Shown: positions 44,853 through 55,546, counted from the stretch's first letter. The stretch: DNA of 64,000 bases from Enemella evansiae (GCF_002250705.1 NZ_NMVP01000035.1:186001-250000); one strand, 5' to 3'. A program made the numbers and translations. The notes: generated by a model not told the origin, from the sequence alone.

Positions 44853-45524
44853 GTGCAGACCAGCGAGCAGCCCGACGCCGAGGCCGACGCCTCCGGGCGT
44901 ACGCCTGCTCGCTGGGTCGGCCTGCGGAGCAGGGCCCGGCCCTGGCTGGTCACCGTGCTGGTGCTGGCGGTGCTGGCCACGGTGATCGGGTTGGCCGGGG
45001 GCTGGCGCCCGGCGACCGCCGACACAGGCCGGGGCCGTGCGCTGCCCGCCGGCAAGGAGATCCGGCTGGCGCGCTGGAAGATCACCGTGCTCGATGCCGA
45101 ACTGAGCAACGTCGACCCCGACGGCGGTTACCAGACCCCCGACACGATCCGATTGCGGTTCGCCCTGGAGAATCGCGGCGACAAGACCAGCAACGAGTTT
45201 CCGATCACGGTGCTCGGTCAGGACCCGGGCGCGACCCCCGGCGTACTCACCATCGATCCGCAGACCCCCGAACGGCCGGACTCGGTGAGCGACGGTGGGG
45301 CCCTCGGCCAGCTCGGCGTCGACCCGCAGATCACCCAGCCGTGGACCGTCGAGATCGCTTACCAGCAAGGAATCACGGTCACCGCGCCAACCCGGATCGC
45401 GGTGGTCGTGCGCGATGAGAAGAAGACCAAGAGCCTCGCGTCGAGCTCACCGGACGACTATGAGGTCGCGGACGCGCCGGTCGGGCATCTGCTGGTACCG
45501 CTGGTCGATCGGCGGACCCGGTGA
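44853..45524 (+). CDS. Anchored exported protein, first of three
   Basis: The 223-residue protein has a charged N-terminus, a membrane helix (about residues 32-52) and an exported beta-rich domain of about 160 residues without cysteines. It resembles a DUF4352/Telokin-like domain (TIRLRFALENRGDKTSNEFP), the type used by small anchored lipoproteins and immunity-like proteins. TACAGT lies 6 nt before the GTG. The stop overlaps the next start. I do not recognise a function. Confidence 0.7.
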   Translation: MQTSEQPDAEADASGRTPARWVGLRSRARPWLVTVLVLAVLATVIGLAGGWRPATADTGRGRALPAGKEIRLARWKITVLDAELSNVDPDGGYQTPDTIRLRFALENRGDKTSNEFPITVLGQDPGATPGVLTIDPQTPERPDSVSDGGALGQLGVDPQITQPWTVEIAYQQGITVTAPTRIAVVVRDEKKTKSLASSSPDDYEVADAPVGHLLVPLVDRRTR

Positions 45525-46084
45525 GACGCCGGGTGCCGGGCGGTGCGGTGCTCGGGCTGGCGGTCTGCCTGATCGCGGTGGTGGCGCTGATCTGGACCAT
45601 GCCGAAGGACGAGGCGGACCGGCGTACCTATGCGATCGCCGAAGGTGACGCCTGGTTCACCTGGCGCGACCTGCAGGTACGCCAGGTGCGGACCCAGGTC
45701 GTCACTTCGGTCGCCGGCCGGTATGGGGATCCGGTGACGGCCGAACCCGACGCCGCCTTCGTCGTCGTCGACTACCAGGTGCGGTCGCTGCGCGAACCCG
45801 TGGCCCTGACCCATCAACTGGTGCTGGGCGACCTGCGGGTGGATGCCTTCACCCGGCTCAGTCAGCTCCCCGCCGAGCAGGCCCAACCGGGTTTCACCCA
45901 GACCGGAACGGTGGTCTATCAGGTGCCGCGCGCGAAGTTGCCCGCCCGCGCGCTGAGTGCCCTCCAGCGGCCCACTCGCGGTCTGGTCTCCTACAGCGAA
46001 CTGCCCGCCCTGCGGCTGGAGTTGGGCCAGCCGGTGAACGCCCTGGCCGAGCCCGCGGAGGCGACCACCGAGGTGACCCGATGA
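45521..46084 (+). CDS. Anchored exported protein, second of three
   Basis: The 187-residue protein has an N-terminal anchor (about residues 8-26) and one beta-rich exported domain (AFVVVDYQVRSLREPVALTH). It lacks cysteines. The layout is the same as in the preceding gene, although the sequences have diverged strongly. The GTG start overlaps the upstream stop by 4 nt and the stop overlaps the third gene. Confidence 0.7.
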   Translation: MRRRVPGGAVLGLAVCLIAVVALIWTMPKDEADRRTYAIAEGDAWFTWRDLQVRQVRTQVVTSVAGRYGDPVTAEPDAAFVVVDYQVRSLREPVALTHQLVLGDLRVDAFTRLSQLPAEQAQPGFTQTGTVVYQVPRAKLPARALSALQRPTRGLVSYSELPALRLELGQPVNALAEPAEATTEVTR

Positions 46085-46629
46085 GGCGCTGGGTCGGATT
46101 CGGGGTGGCGCTGCTGCTCGCGGTGGCGACCGCTGTCTGGGTCGGGATGGACAACCGCGCCGCCCGGCCGAGCGTGACCCGCGAGAACACCCCGATCCGC
46201 GCCGCCGGGATGGGCGAGTGGGTGCGGACCGACGGCATCGCGCTGCGCGTCGTCCGGGCCGATATCGCACCATCCTTCCCGGACGCCGACCGTCCCGAGA
46301 AACTGGTGGAGCCGACGGCCGCGGGGGCGGTGATCGTCCGGGTCGCCTACGAGGTCGATCGCGGTGCGGAACAGTCGGTGCTCTGCAGCACGGGTCTGTA
46401 CGCCGGCCTCGGCGGCCCGGACCAGCGCGAGTGGAGCAAGAGTTCGCTGATCGGGCTGACCAGTTTCGACGACCCCTCGCACTGCGGCTGGAAACCCAGC
46501 GACGGGTCGCCGCGGCCGCCGGTGATCACTCTGGTCGAAGGGTTCGAGGTGCCGCCGGGGACCAGCGACCTGACCTTTCAGCTCGGCCGCGATGCCGGTA
46601 CCCGGGTGCGGGTGCCGCTACCCGGCTGA
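46081..46629 (+). CDS. Anchored exported protein, third of three
   Basis: The 182-residue protein has an N-terminal anchor (about residues 5-22) and a beta-rich exported domain with two cysteines (VLCSTGLYAGLGG and PSHCGWKPSDG) that may pair. The AVIVRVAYEVDRGAEQSVLC segment aligns in position with strands in the two preceding proteins. The last 52 nt overlap the convergent membrane protein gene. Confidence 0.7.
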   Translation: MRRWVGFGVALLLAVATAVWVGMDNRAARPSVTRENTPIRAAGMGEWVRTDGIALRVVRADIAPSFPDADRPEKLVEPTAAGAVIVRVAYEVDRGAEQSVLCSTGLYAGLGGPDQREWSKSSLIGLTSFDDPSHCGWKPSDGSPRPPVITLVEGFEVPPGTSDLTFQLGRDAGTRVRVPLPG

Positions 46630-47909
46630 CGTCCGCGTACCGCAGCCCTCGACGGCTCCCGTACCCGCCGGGCGGTGAGCAGGCAGCGGTCGAACGCGGC
46701 GGCGTACAGGGCGATCGCCAGGGTGCTGAACACCAGCCCGGTGAGCAACTCGGTGAGCGGGCCGAGGAACAACATCTGCTCGGCCGGTACGGGGCCGATC
46801 ACGGTGGTGGTGAGCATCTCGAAGCCACCCCGCAGCCAGCTGAGTGCGGTCGCGGCCAGCAGGTAGCAGCCGATGAACCGTGGGCCGGCGGCCGCGATCA
46901 GGCGCAGCGCGCGCCAGACCGGCAGGTACTTCTCCCGGACATCGAGGGTGGCCAGGTCGACGACCCGCCCCAGCGGCTCCCAGGTCTTCCTCAACCGACC
47001 GGTGAGGCGCCCGAGCCGGCTGCCGGCGTCGATCTCGTGCACGGTCCGCCAGCCGAAGACGACCGCGGTCAGCGCGAGCCAGACCAGCGGCAGCAGCAGA
47101 TATTGACCCAGTGCGGGCAGGCCGGTGGCGGTGAGCCAGCGGCCGGTGTCGGCGACCGCCTCGGGCAGGGTCAGGTCGAACGGCAGCCTGAGGTTCGGCA
47201 GCGCTTCCAGGAATCCCCGCCAGGCCCGGCTGACCCACTGCCAGACCACCCGGCCGGTCAGCCAGTCGACGAGCTGGGTGGTCGCCCGGTAGAGGCCGAG
47301 GAAGGAGGCGAAGACGAAGACCCCGTCGGCGAGCACCGCCAGGCCGGCGAGCGCGGGTCTGCCGAAGCGCCGATGCAGGGCGCCGGCCGCCAACTTGATC
47401 AGCCAGGCGATCAGCGCCAGCAGCAGATAGCCCTGCCAGCGGCGCAGGTCGATCGACCACGCGTCGGGGTTCAGGCTGTAGCGGATCTGGTTGGCCACGA
47501 ACAATTCTCGGATCCGGTCATCGACGAGCCCCCACAGGGCGTACACCGCCAGGAAGGGGCCGAGCGCGAGCGCCAGGGTCACCCCGCGCGAGGTGTCGGG
47601 GTCGAGGGTGGCGGTCTCCGGCAGCTTCGGGTCGTTGGCCGTTCGCTCGCGGAGCAGGGCCAGCCTGGTGAGTTGCGGTTCCAGTGCGCCGATCATCAGC
47701 ACGGTCGCGGCGACCGAGGCCAGCACGCCGAGAATGAACAGCAGCAGCGCGAGGTACGCGTGCCCGCCGCCGACGGTGATCGCGGCCTGGAACAACCCCC
47801 GGTCGAGCACGAACCCCAGGCAGAACCACATGCCCAGCGCCGGGAAGGCGGTCAGCCACATCCGGGCGGCATCGGCCACCAGCTCGGCGAAGGTGGCGAG
47901 CGTACGCAT
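46578..47909 (-). CDS. Polytopic membrane protein, unknown function
   Basis: The 443-residue protein has about eight to ten membrane helices. A charged cytoplasmic loop lies after the second helix pair (LALLRERTANDPKLPETATL), and there is a basic Pro/Arg/Ser-rich tail. No transporter or enzyme motif is evident. TAGATT lies 6 nt before the ATG, and its TAG doubles as the stop codon of the upstream SMP-30 gene. It is convergent with the three anchored proteins and may form a membrane complex with them, but that is only inferred from position. Confidence 0.7.
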   Translation of the reverse strand: MRTLATFAELVADAARMWLTAFPALGMWFCLGFVLDRGLFQAAITVGGGHAYLALLLFILGVLASVAATVLMIGALEPQLTRLALLRERTANDPKLPETATLDPDTSRGVTLALALGPFLAVYALWGLVDDRIRELFVANQIRYSLNPDAWSIDLRRWQGYLLLALIAWLIKLAAGALHRRFGRPALAGLAVLADGVFVFASFLGLYRATTQLVDWLTGRVVWQWVSRAWRGFLEALPNLRLPFDLTLPEAVADTGRWLTATGLPALGQYLLLPLVWLALTAVVFGWRTVHEIDAGSRLGRLTGRLRKTWEPLGRVVDLATLDVREKYLPVWRALRLIAAAGPRFIGCYLLAATALSWLRGGFEMLTTTVIGPVPAEQMLFLGPLTELLTGLVFSTLAIALYAAAFDRCLLTARRVREPSRAAVRGRQPGSGTRTRVPASRPS

Positions 47910-47918
47910 GGGGGGAAT

Positions 47919-48869
47919 CTAGCGGGCGACGGGTCCCCGCCCGGAACTCGCATCCCGCGTACGGGTCCGCACCCGGTAGAGGCTCGTGGTCGCGACGATG
48001 TAGAGCGTCCGGCCGTCCTCGCCGCCGAAACAGAGGTTGCCGACCTTCTCCGGCACCGGCAGGTCCAGCAGCCGCTCACCGTCGGGGGTGAACACCTGCA
48101 CCCCGGATTCGCTGGAGCTCCAGATGTTCCCGTCGACATCGACCCGGATCCCGTCGGGCAGACCGGGGGAGACCTCGGTGAGGATCCGCCCGTTCTTCGC
48201 GTGCCGACCCTCGACGACGTCGTAGACGTGGATGGCGTGACCGCGCGGCCGGTCCGGTGCCGGGTTGTCGCGGTCGGCGGGTTCGATCGAGGAATCGCTG
48301 ACGTACAACAGTTTCTCGTCGGGGGAGAAGGCCAGCCCGTTCGGCGCCTCGATGTCGATCACCACCGGCAGCAGCGACCCGGTCGTCGGATCGAAGCGGA
48401 ACACGTACCGGTCGCCGTACTCCTCGACTCCGGGATGTCCCTCCTCGGCGCGCTTGATGCCATAGGCGGGGTCGCTGAACCAGATCGCCCCGTCCGAGGC
48501 GACGACCAGGTCGTTGGGGGAGTTCAGTCGGTGCTCACCGAAGCGGTCGACGAGCACCTCGGGGGCGTACGCCTCCCCGGGACCGACGGCGGTGTCGCGT
48601 TGCACCGCCCGCCGCCCGTGCGAGCACTCCACCACCCGACCGTCGAGATCCAGGGTGCGGCCATTGGTGAACTCGACATCATCGGCGAAGACGGCGAGTT
48701 CACCGGTCTCCTCGGAGAACTCCAGGATCCGGTTGTTCGGGATGTCGCTGAAGCGCACGGCCCGCCGACGGGGCACCCAGACCGGGCCCTCGGCCCAGAT
48801 CGCGCCGGTGGCGACCCTGGTCAGTTCGGCATCCTCGGCCAACAGGGGTGACTGCTGCGGTGCTGTCAT
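47919..48869 (-). CDS. SMP-30/gluconolactonase-family protein
   Basis: The 316-residue six-bladed propeller has the metal-binding residues of the family: Glu in AIWAEGPVWVPRRRAVRFSD, Asn in HRLNSPNDLVVASDG, Asn in IEAPNGLAFSPDEKLLYVSD, and Asp in SPGLPDGIRVDVDGNIW. These enzymes hydrolyse sugar lactones or related esters. It lies 29 nt downstream of an MFS transporter gene with GAAGGAG before the ATG, so the pair probably takes up and opens a sugar acid lactone. Confidence 0.9.
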   Translation of the reverse strand: MTAPQQSPLLAEDAELTRVATGAIWAEGPVWVPRRRAVRFSDIPNNRILEFSEETGELAVFADDVEFTNGRTLDLDGRVVECSHGRRAVQRDTAVGPGEAYAPEVLVDRFGEHRLNSPNDLVVASDGAIWFSDPAYGIKRAEEGHPGVEEYGDRYVFRFDPTTGSLLPVVIDIEAPNGLAFSPDEKLLYVSDSSIEPADRDNPAPDRPRGHAIHVYDVVEGRHAKNGRILTEVSPGLPDGIRVDVDGNIWSSSESGVQVFTPDGERLLDLPVPEKVGNLCFGGEDGRTLYIVATTSLYRVRTRTRDASSGRGPVAR

Positions 48870-48898
48870 CGGGTGCTCCTTCGCGGGGTGTGGGGTGG

Positions 48899-50188
48899 TC
48901 AGGAATGGTGCTGGGCGACCGCGACGGTTTCGGTGATCCGGGCCAGCGGGATCAATCCCAGCAGACAGACCGCGGCGAGCAGCACGTAGTGCCAGGTGAA
49001 GCCGAAGGCGTCGATGACGATGCCGGCGACCAGGGAGGCGAAGATGCCGGACACCCCGAGCGCCACGCCGATCATGATGCCCATCGCCGTGCCGGCGGCC
49101 CGCGGGACCGAGTCGATCAGCAGCGCGTACACCACCGGGAACGGGGCGTTGCGGAACAGGCCCCAGGCCAGCAGCACGATCCAGGCGCTGGTCGGCCCGG
49201 AGATGAAGATCATCGCCAGCAGCGTGCCCGCCCAGCCGAGGATCAGGAAGACGATCGCGAACTTGCGGCCGATCCGGTCCGAGGCGGTGCCCCAGACCAC
49301 CTGGCCGATCCAACCGGTGATGCCGGAGGCGCCGGAGATCAGCGCGGCCTGCGCGTTCGACATGCCCAAGCCGGTGAACTGCACGGTGAGGAAGGTCACC
49401 GCCCCCGCTTCGCCCCACAGGAAGAGGAAGACCAGCACCACCGACCAGCGCACGTTGGCGTGCCGCAGTGCTTCCTTGACCGGTGCGAGCAGGCTTCCGC
49501 TGTTGCGTACCGACAGCTCCGGCAGCGGGCGGGTGAGCCGATGGTCGTCGATCCAGTCATAGACGCGTTGCTGGTTGCGGCGGGTGCCGATGATCGTCTG
49601 GGCGATGATGATCGGGATACCCAGCAGCGGGATCACCAGAAAGGCCTCCTGCCAGCCGGCCGCGCCGAGGACGACCGCGATCAGCGCACCGGTGAGGAAC
49701 TGGCCGATCGGGAAGCCGGTGTGATGCACGCCGATGGCGAACCCGCGGTGCTCTTTGGGCCACCATTCGGAGACCAGGGCCACGTTGACCGGTTCGGAGC
49801 CCCCGCGGCTGAGCCCCATCGGGATGCGCAGCAGCAGGAAGGCGAGGTAGCTCCCGGCCAGGCCATAGGTCAGCGCACCACCGACGATCCCGATCAGCAT
49901 CGCCACGTTCCAGGTCCAGGTGCGGCGATATCCGGTGCCGATCCGGTCGGCGACGTAGCCGAAGATCAGACCGCCCGCGACGAGGCCGGCGAAATAGACC
50001 GAGTTGATCAGACCGGCCTCGGCGTTGCCGATCCCGTACTGCTGCTGGATCGCCGGCAGCACGGCGGGCAGGATGCCGTGATCGACCGAGATCATCAGGA
50101 TCGCCAGGGTGGTGATCAGCAGCGTCCACCAGGACAGGGCGGGCGCGCGGGGCAGCAATCTGGTGGTACCGGGATTGAGCTCAGTCAT
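48899..50188 (-). CDS. MFS transporter, anion:cation symporter-like (sugar acid)
   Basis: The 429-residue twelve-helix protein has the loop 2-3 motif GYVADRIGTGYRRTWTW and, after helix 4, IPMGLSRGGSEPVNVALVSE and WWPKEHRGFAIGVHHTGFPI. These resemble the hexuronate/phthalate permease group. With the SMP-30 gene it forms a likely uptake and lactone hydrolysis unit. GGAGGGG lies 6 nt before ATG 50188; sequence further upstream is in frame but lies in the promoter region. Confidence 0.88.
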   Translation of the reverse strand: MTELNPGTTRLLPRAPALSWWTLLITTLAILMISVDHGILPAVLPAIQQQYGIGNAEAGLINSVYFAGLVAGGLIFGYVADRIGTGYRRTWTWNVAMLIGIVGGALTYGLAGSYLAFLLLRIPMGLSRGGSEPVNVALVSEWWPKEHRGFAIGVHHTGFPIGQFLTGALIAVVLGAAGWQEAFLVIPLLGIPIIIAQTIIGTRRNQQRVYDWIDDHRLTRPLPELSVRNSGSLLAPVKEALRHANVRWSVVLVFLFLWGEAGAVTFLTVQFTGLGMSNAQAALISGASGITGWIGQVVWGTASDRIGRKFAIVFLILGWAGTLLAMIFISGPTSAWIVLLAWGLFRNAPFPVVYALLIDSVPRAAGTAMGIMIGVALGVSGIFASLVAGIVIDAFGFTWHYVLLAAVCLLGLIPLARITETVAVAQHHS

Positions 50189-50252
50189 GTCACACCCCTC
50201 CATCGAGGGTGGGCCGCGGGACCCGGATCCGGCGATGACGGATCGCAGCCGA

Positions 50253-50284
50253 GTATCGCAGAATGATATGACGAATGGCGATAC
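50253..50284. promoter_or_regulatory. Dyad in the MFS/YyaL divergent region
   Basis: GTATCGC-N18-GCGATAC is a perfect 7-bp dyad around an AT-rich core (GAATGATATGACGAATG). It looks like a repressor site for the MFS/SMP-30 operon, although no regulator gene is adjacent. Confidence 0.5.
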
Positions 50285-50339
50285 CCCTGCCCGCACCCTT
50301 GCGGTCAGCGGCGTTCGAGCGCTGTGCGACAGTGGAGAG

Positions 50340-52325
<1,986 letters not shown>

Positions 52326-52328
52326 TCG

Positions 52329-53003
52329 CTACCGGAACGTCGCCAGCGCGATCGCCGCGTAATGGCACGCCGAACCCAGGATGGTGAACGAGTGGAAGAT
52401 CTCGTGGAAGCCGAACCAGCGCGGTGAGGGATCGGGACGCTTGCGGCCGTAGACCAGCGCGCCCAGCGAATAGCACAACCCGCCCGCGACGATCAGGCTG
52501 AAGATCAGCGGCCCGCCGTTGGCCCAGAACTGGTTCAGCCACCCGACCGCGGCCCAGCCCATCACCAGATAGAGCACGGTGTAGAGCCAGCGCGGCGCCG
52601 AGAGCCAGAGCACCCGGAACAGCAGCCCCAGCACCCCGGCCACCCAGACCACGGTGAGCAGCAGCACCCGGGAGCGGCCCTGCAGCAGCAACAGTGCCAG
52701 CGGGGTGTAGGTGGCGGCGATGAAGACGAAGATGTTGGAGTGGTCCATCCGGCGCAGCACCGCGTTCGCGCGATCGCTCCAGGTGAAGCGGTGATAGATC
52801 GCGGAGGTGCCGAACAGCAGCAGCGATCCGGCCAGGAACACCGCGCCGCCGATCTTGCCGTTCGTCGTCGGTGCGCCGATCACCAGGATCAGGCCGCCGA
52901 TCAGGGCGAGTGGCGTCCAACCGGCGTGCAGCCAGCCCCGCAGCTTGGGTTTGAGGGGGCGTACCGCGTCGGCGACCTGGTCGGGCAGTGATTCAGTCGG
53001 CAT
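52329..53003 (-). CDS. Hemolysin III/PAQR-family membrane protein
   Basis: The 224-residue protein has seven membrane helices and the PAQR metal-site motifs: SAIYHRFTW near residue 68, MDHSNIFVFIAATYTP near 86, and HEIFHSFTILGSACHY near the C-terminus. Members are linked to membrane fluidity and sterol or lipid sensing, and hydrolase activity has been proposed. GGAGGGAGG precedes the ATG. A long dyad in the promoter suggests TetR-type control. It is convergent with the YyaL gene (3 nt apart). Confidence 0.92.
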   Translation of the reverse strand: MPTESLPDQVADAVRPLKPKLRGWLHAGWTPLALIGGLILVIGAPTTNGKIGGAVFLAGSLLLFGTSAIYHRFTWSDRANAVLRRMDHSNIFVFIAATYTPLALLLLQGRSRVLLLTVVWVAGVLGLLFRVLWLSAPRWLYTVLYLVMGWAAVGWLNQFWANGGPLIFSLIVAGGLCYSLGALVYGRKRPDPSPRWFGFHEIFHSFTILGSACHYAAIALATFR

Positions 53004-53035
53004 GGTGTCGACCTCCCTCCGGCAGTGATTCGAAC

Positions 53036-53072
53036 CTACCTACGAAGCCGTAAGTTACTGCTCCGTAGGTAG
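53036..53072. promoter_or_regulatory. Palindromic operator region upstream of hemolysin III gene
   Basis: CTACCTACG (53036-53044) and CGTAGGTAG (53064-53072) flank the smaller palindrome GTAAGTTAC. The nested 9-bp dyad is typical of two overlapping TetR-type sites. Confidence 0.65.
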
Positions 53073-53078
53073 CGTAGC

Positions 53079-53888
53079 TCATTGTCCGTACCGGCGCTCC
53101 CGCTGGGCGTACGCCCGCAGGGCCCGCATGAAGTCGACCCGCCGGAAATCCGGCCAGAGCGCCTCATGGAAATAGAACTCGCTGTGCGCGGACTGCCAGA
53201 TCAAGAAGCCCGAGATGCGTTGTTCCCCGGAGGTGCGGATCACCAGATCCGGGTCGGGCTGACCGGCGGTGTAGAGGTGCCGGGCGATGTCCTCGACATC
53301 GACGGTCTCGGCCAGCTCCGCCAGCGTGGTACCGCGCTCGGCCTCGGCCGCCAGCAATGAGCGGACCGCGTCGCGCAGCTCGTGCCGGCCGCCGTAGGAG
53401 ACGGCGACGTTGACGTGCATCCCGGTCCTGTCCCGGGTCTGTTCCTCGACCTCGCGCAACCGGGCCGCGGTGGGCTCGGGCAGCAGATCGAGGGCGCCGA
53501 CGGGTTTGATCGGCCAGCGGCCGGTGGCGGCGAGATCGTCCACCATCTGCTCGATCACACCGAGCAGGGGAGCCACCTCGTCACCGTCGGCGCGCTTGAA
53601 GTTGTCGGTGGAGAGCACCCACAGGGTGACCACCTCGATCCCGGCGTCATCACACCAGCGAACGAATTCCTCCAGCTTCGCCGCACCCGCCCGATAACCC
53701 ACCACCAATGGCTGATCGGGGGCGTTCAACCGGGCCCAACGCCGGTTCCCGTCCGCCATCACCGCCACATGTTTGGGCAGTTGGTCGGGTGACAACTCCG
53801 CCATCAACCGCTGCTCATAGGACCTGTAGAGGAGCCCCGAAGGGTGCAGCCGGTCCAGCAGCTCGCGCAGCCGGTCGGTTCGTGCCAT
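53079..53888 (-). CDS. cis-Prenyltransferase (isoprenyl diphosphate synthase, UppS-like)
   Basis: The 269-residue protein has HVAVMADGNRRWARL (substrate-phosphate motif DGNRRW at 46-51), EVVTLWVLSTDNFKR, VAVSYGGRHELRDAVR and the C-terminal PDLVIRTSGEQRISGFLIWQ. In M. tuberculosis the gene at this position (Rv1086) makes short-chain Z,E-farnesyl diphosphate, the primer for decaprenyl phosphate. The product chain length here is not predictable. ATG 53888 is chosen because TAGTCT lies 7 nt upstream; the open frame extends 20 codons further. Confidence 0.92.
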   Translation of the reverse strand: MARTDRLRELLDRLHPSGLLYRSYEQRLMAELSPDQLPKHVAVMADGNRRWARLNAPDQPLVVGYRAGAAKLEEFVRWCDDAGIEVVTLWVLSTDNFKRADGDEVAPLLGVIEQMVDDLAATGRWPIKPVGALDLLPEPTAARLREVEEQTRDRTGMHVNVAVSYGGRHELRDAVRSLLAAEAERGTTLAELAETVDVEDIARHLYTAGQPDPDLVIRTSGEQRISGFLIWQSAHSEFYFHEALWPDFRRVDFMRALRAYAQRERRYGQ

Positions 53889-54244
53889 GAGAGGCAGACT
53901 ATCCAGATCATCCGGTTCGCGGATCGGACCCGGGTCGCCGGTCACCACCCGGGGAACTGCCGCCCAGGTGGTATGCCGGGTGTCCGGTGAACGCGATCCG
54001 AACTCTTGGTGACGCCGACACGCTCACCATCGCGCCTGCCGGGAAACGGGGCGAGCATCAACTACTTTCGAGGCAACGGACGGTGGGGAAGCCGTTCGCG
54101 ACCGGAGGACTCGTCCATGCATGGTCCTGCTCGATCGAGCGTGACCCGCGGGCCCGCACCAGGCCCTGAGGCCCCCCGGCCAGCCACCTGACACACGGTG
54201 GGGCCGGGCGAAGGTGACGCGCGGTCCCACGGGAAGAAGCGATC
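53889..54244 (+). other. Divergent intergenic region with PhoH leader palindromes
   Basis: This 356-nt gap holds the cis-prenyltransferase promoter (TAGTCT) and a long GC-rich stretch before phoH. Two perfect palindromes, CCATGCATGG (54115-54124) and GCTCGATCGAGC (54129-54140), sit 4 nt apart and about 105 nt before the phoH GTG. I could not match the leader to a known riboswitch. Short open frames here show no conserved features. Confidence 0.45.
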
Positions 54245-55546
54245 GTGCCCCAGACCGAACGCCGCACCTACGTCATCGACACCTCCGTCCTGCTCAGCGA
54301 TCCGCATGCGATGCGCCGTTTCGCCGAACACGATGTGGTGCTCCCGGTCGTGGTGATCACCGAGCTCGAGGCGAAACGGCACCACCCCGAGCTCGGCTAC
54401 TTCGCCCGGACCGCGCTGCGTCACCTCGACGACCTGCGGGTCACCCACGGCCGGCTGGACGCCCCGGTACCGGCCAATGACGAGGGCGGCACCATCCACG
54501 TCGAGCTCAACCACAGCGATCCCACCGTGCTGCCCTCGGGGTTCCGGCTCGGCGACAACGACAGCCGGATCCTCGCCGTCGCGCTGAACTTCCGCACCGA
54601 GGGGCGCGAGGTGGTGCTGGTCTCCAAGGATCTGCCGATGCGGGTCAAGGCGTCGGCGGTCGGACTGACCGCCGAGGAGTACCGCGCCGACGGGGTGATC
54701 GAGACCGGTTACACCGGGATGGTCGAGCTCGACGTGGCGCCCACCGTGCTGGACCAGCTCTACGAGTCCGGGGTCGTCGACATCGACGAGGCCCGCGACC
54801 TGCCCTGCAACACCGGGGTGGTGCTGCTGGGTGCCGGTTCGTCGGCGCTGGGTCGGGTCACCGACGGCAAGCAGGTACGCCTGGTGCGGGGCGATCGCGA
54901 GGTGTTCGGGCTGCACGGCCGATCCGCGGAGCAGCGGATCGCCCTGGACCTGCTGATGGACCAGTCGGTCGGAGTCGTCTCACTCGGCGGCCGGGCGGGT
55001 ACCGGCAAGTCCGCGCTCGCGCTCTGCGCCGGACTCGAGGCGGTACTGGAACGCCGCCAACACTCCAAGGTGGTCGTCTTCCGGCCGCTGTTCGCGGTCG
55101 GCGGGCAGGAGCTCGGTTACCTGCCCGGTACCGAGAACGAGAAGATGATGCCCTGGGCCCAGGCGGTCTTCGACACCCTCGGCGCGGTGACCAACAAGAA
55201 CGTGATCGACGAGGTGATCGACCGCGGGCTGCTCGAGGTGCTGCCGCTGACCCACATCCGCGGCCGTTCCCTGCACGACGCCTTCGTCATCGTCGATGAG
55301 GCGCAATCGCTGGAACGGGGTGTCCTGTTGACAGTGCTGAGCCGGATTGGGCAGGATTCCCGCGTTGTCCTCACCCACGACGTCGCCCAGCGCGACAACC
55401 TGCGGGTCGGTCGGCACGACGGCGTCGTCGCGGTGGTTGAGAAACTCAAAGGTCACCCCCTCTTTGGTCACGTCACCCTGAACCGCTCCGAGCGGTCGCC
55501 GATCGCTGCGCTCGTGACCGAGATGCTGGAGGACCAGGCCGTCTAG
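54245..55546 (+). CDS. PhoH2-type PIN-domain RNA helicase/ATPase
   Basis: The 433-residue protein joins an N-terminal PIN ribonuclease domain (YVIDTSVLLSDPHAMRRF, LPVVVITELEAKR, RLGDNDSRILAVAL) to a PhoH ATPase domain. The ATPase has Walker A GRAGTGKSALAL near residues 248-259 and Walker B FVIVDEAQSLERG near 346. PhoH2 proteins unwind and cleave RNA. The GTG start matches the family N-terminus. A strong hairpin follows the stop. Confidence 0.94.
   Translation: MPQTERRTYVIDTSVLLSDPHAMRRFAEHDVVLPVVVITELEAKRHHPELGYFARTALRHLDDLRVTHGRLDAPVPANDEGGTIHVELNHSDPTVLPSGFRLGDNDSRILAVALNFRTEGREVVLVSKDLPMRVKASAVGLTAEEYRADGVIETGYTGMVELDVAPTVLDQLYESGVVDIDEARDLPCNTGVVLLGAGSSALGRVTDGKQVRLVRGDREVFGLHGRSAEQRIALDLLMDQSVGVVSLGGRAGTGKSALALCAGLEAVLERRQHSKVVVFRPLFAVGGQELGYLPGTENEKMMPWAQAVFDTLGAVTNKNVIDEVIDRGLLEVLPLTHIRGRSLHDAFVIVDEAQSLERGVLLTVLSRIGQDSRVVLTHDVAQRDNLRVGRHDGVVAVVEKLKGHPLFGHVTLNRSERSPIAALVTEMLEDQAV

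Noticed and set aside
53987..54169. Small open frame in the phoH leader
   Set aside because: No ribosome-binding site, no conserved features and no -10 box at the right distance. Kept as non-coding leader.
53949..54244. Riboswitch (cobalamin, c-di-AMP, SAM or ZTP type) upstream of phoH
   Set aside because: I looked for the conserved cores of these classes by eye and did not find them. Only simple palindromes are visible.
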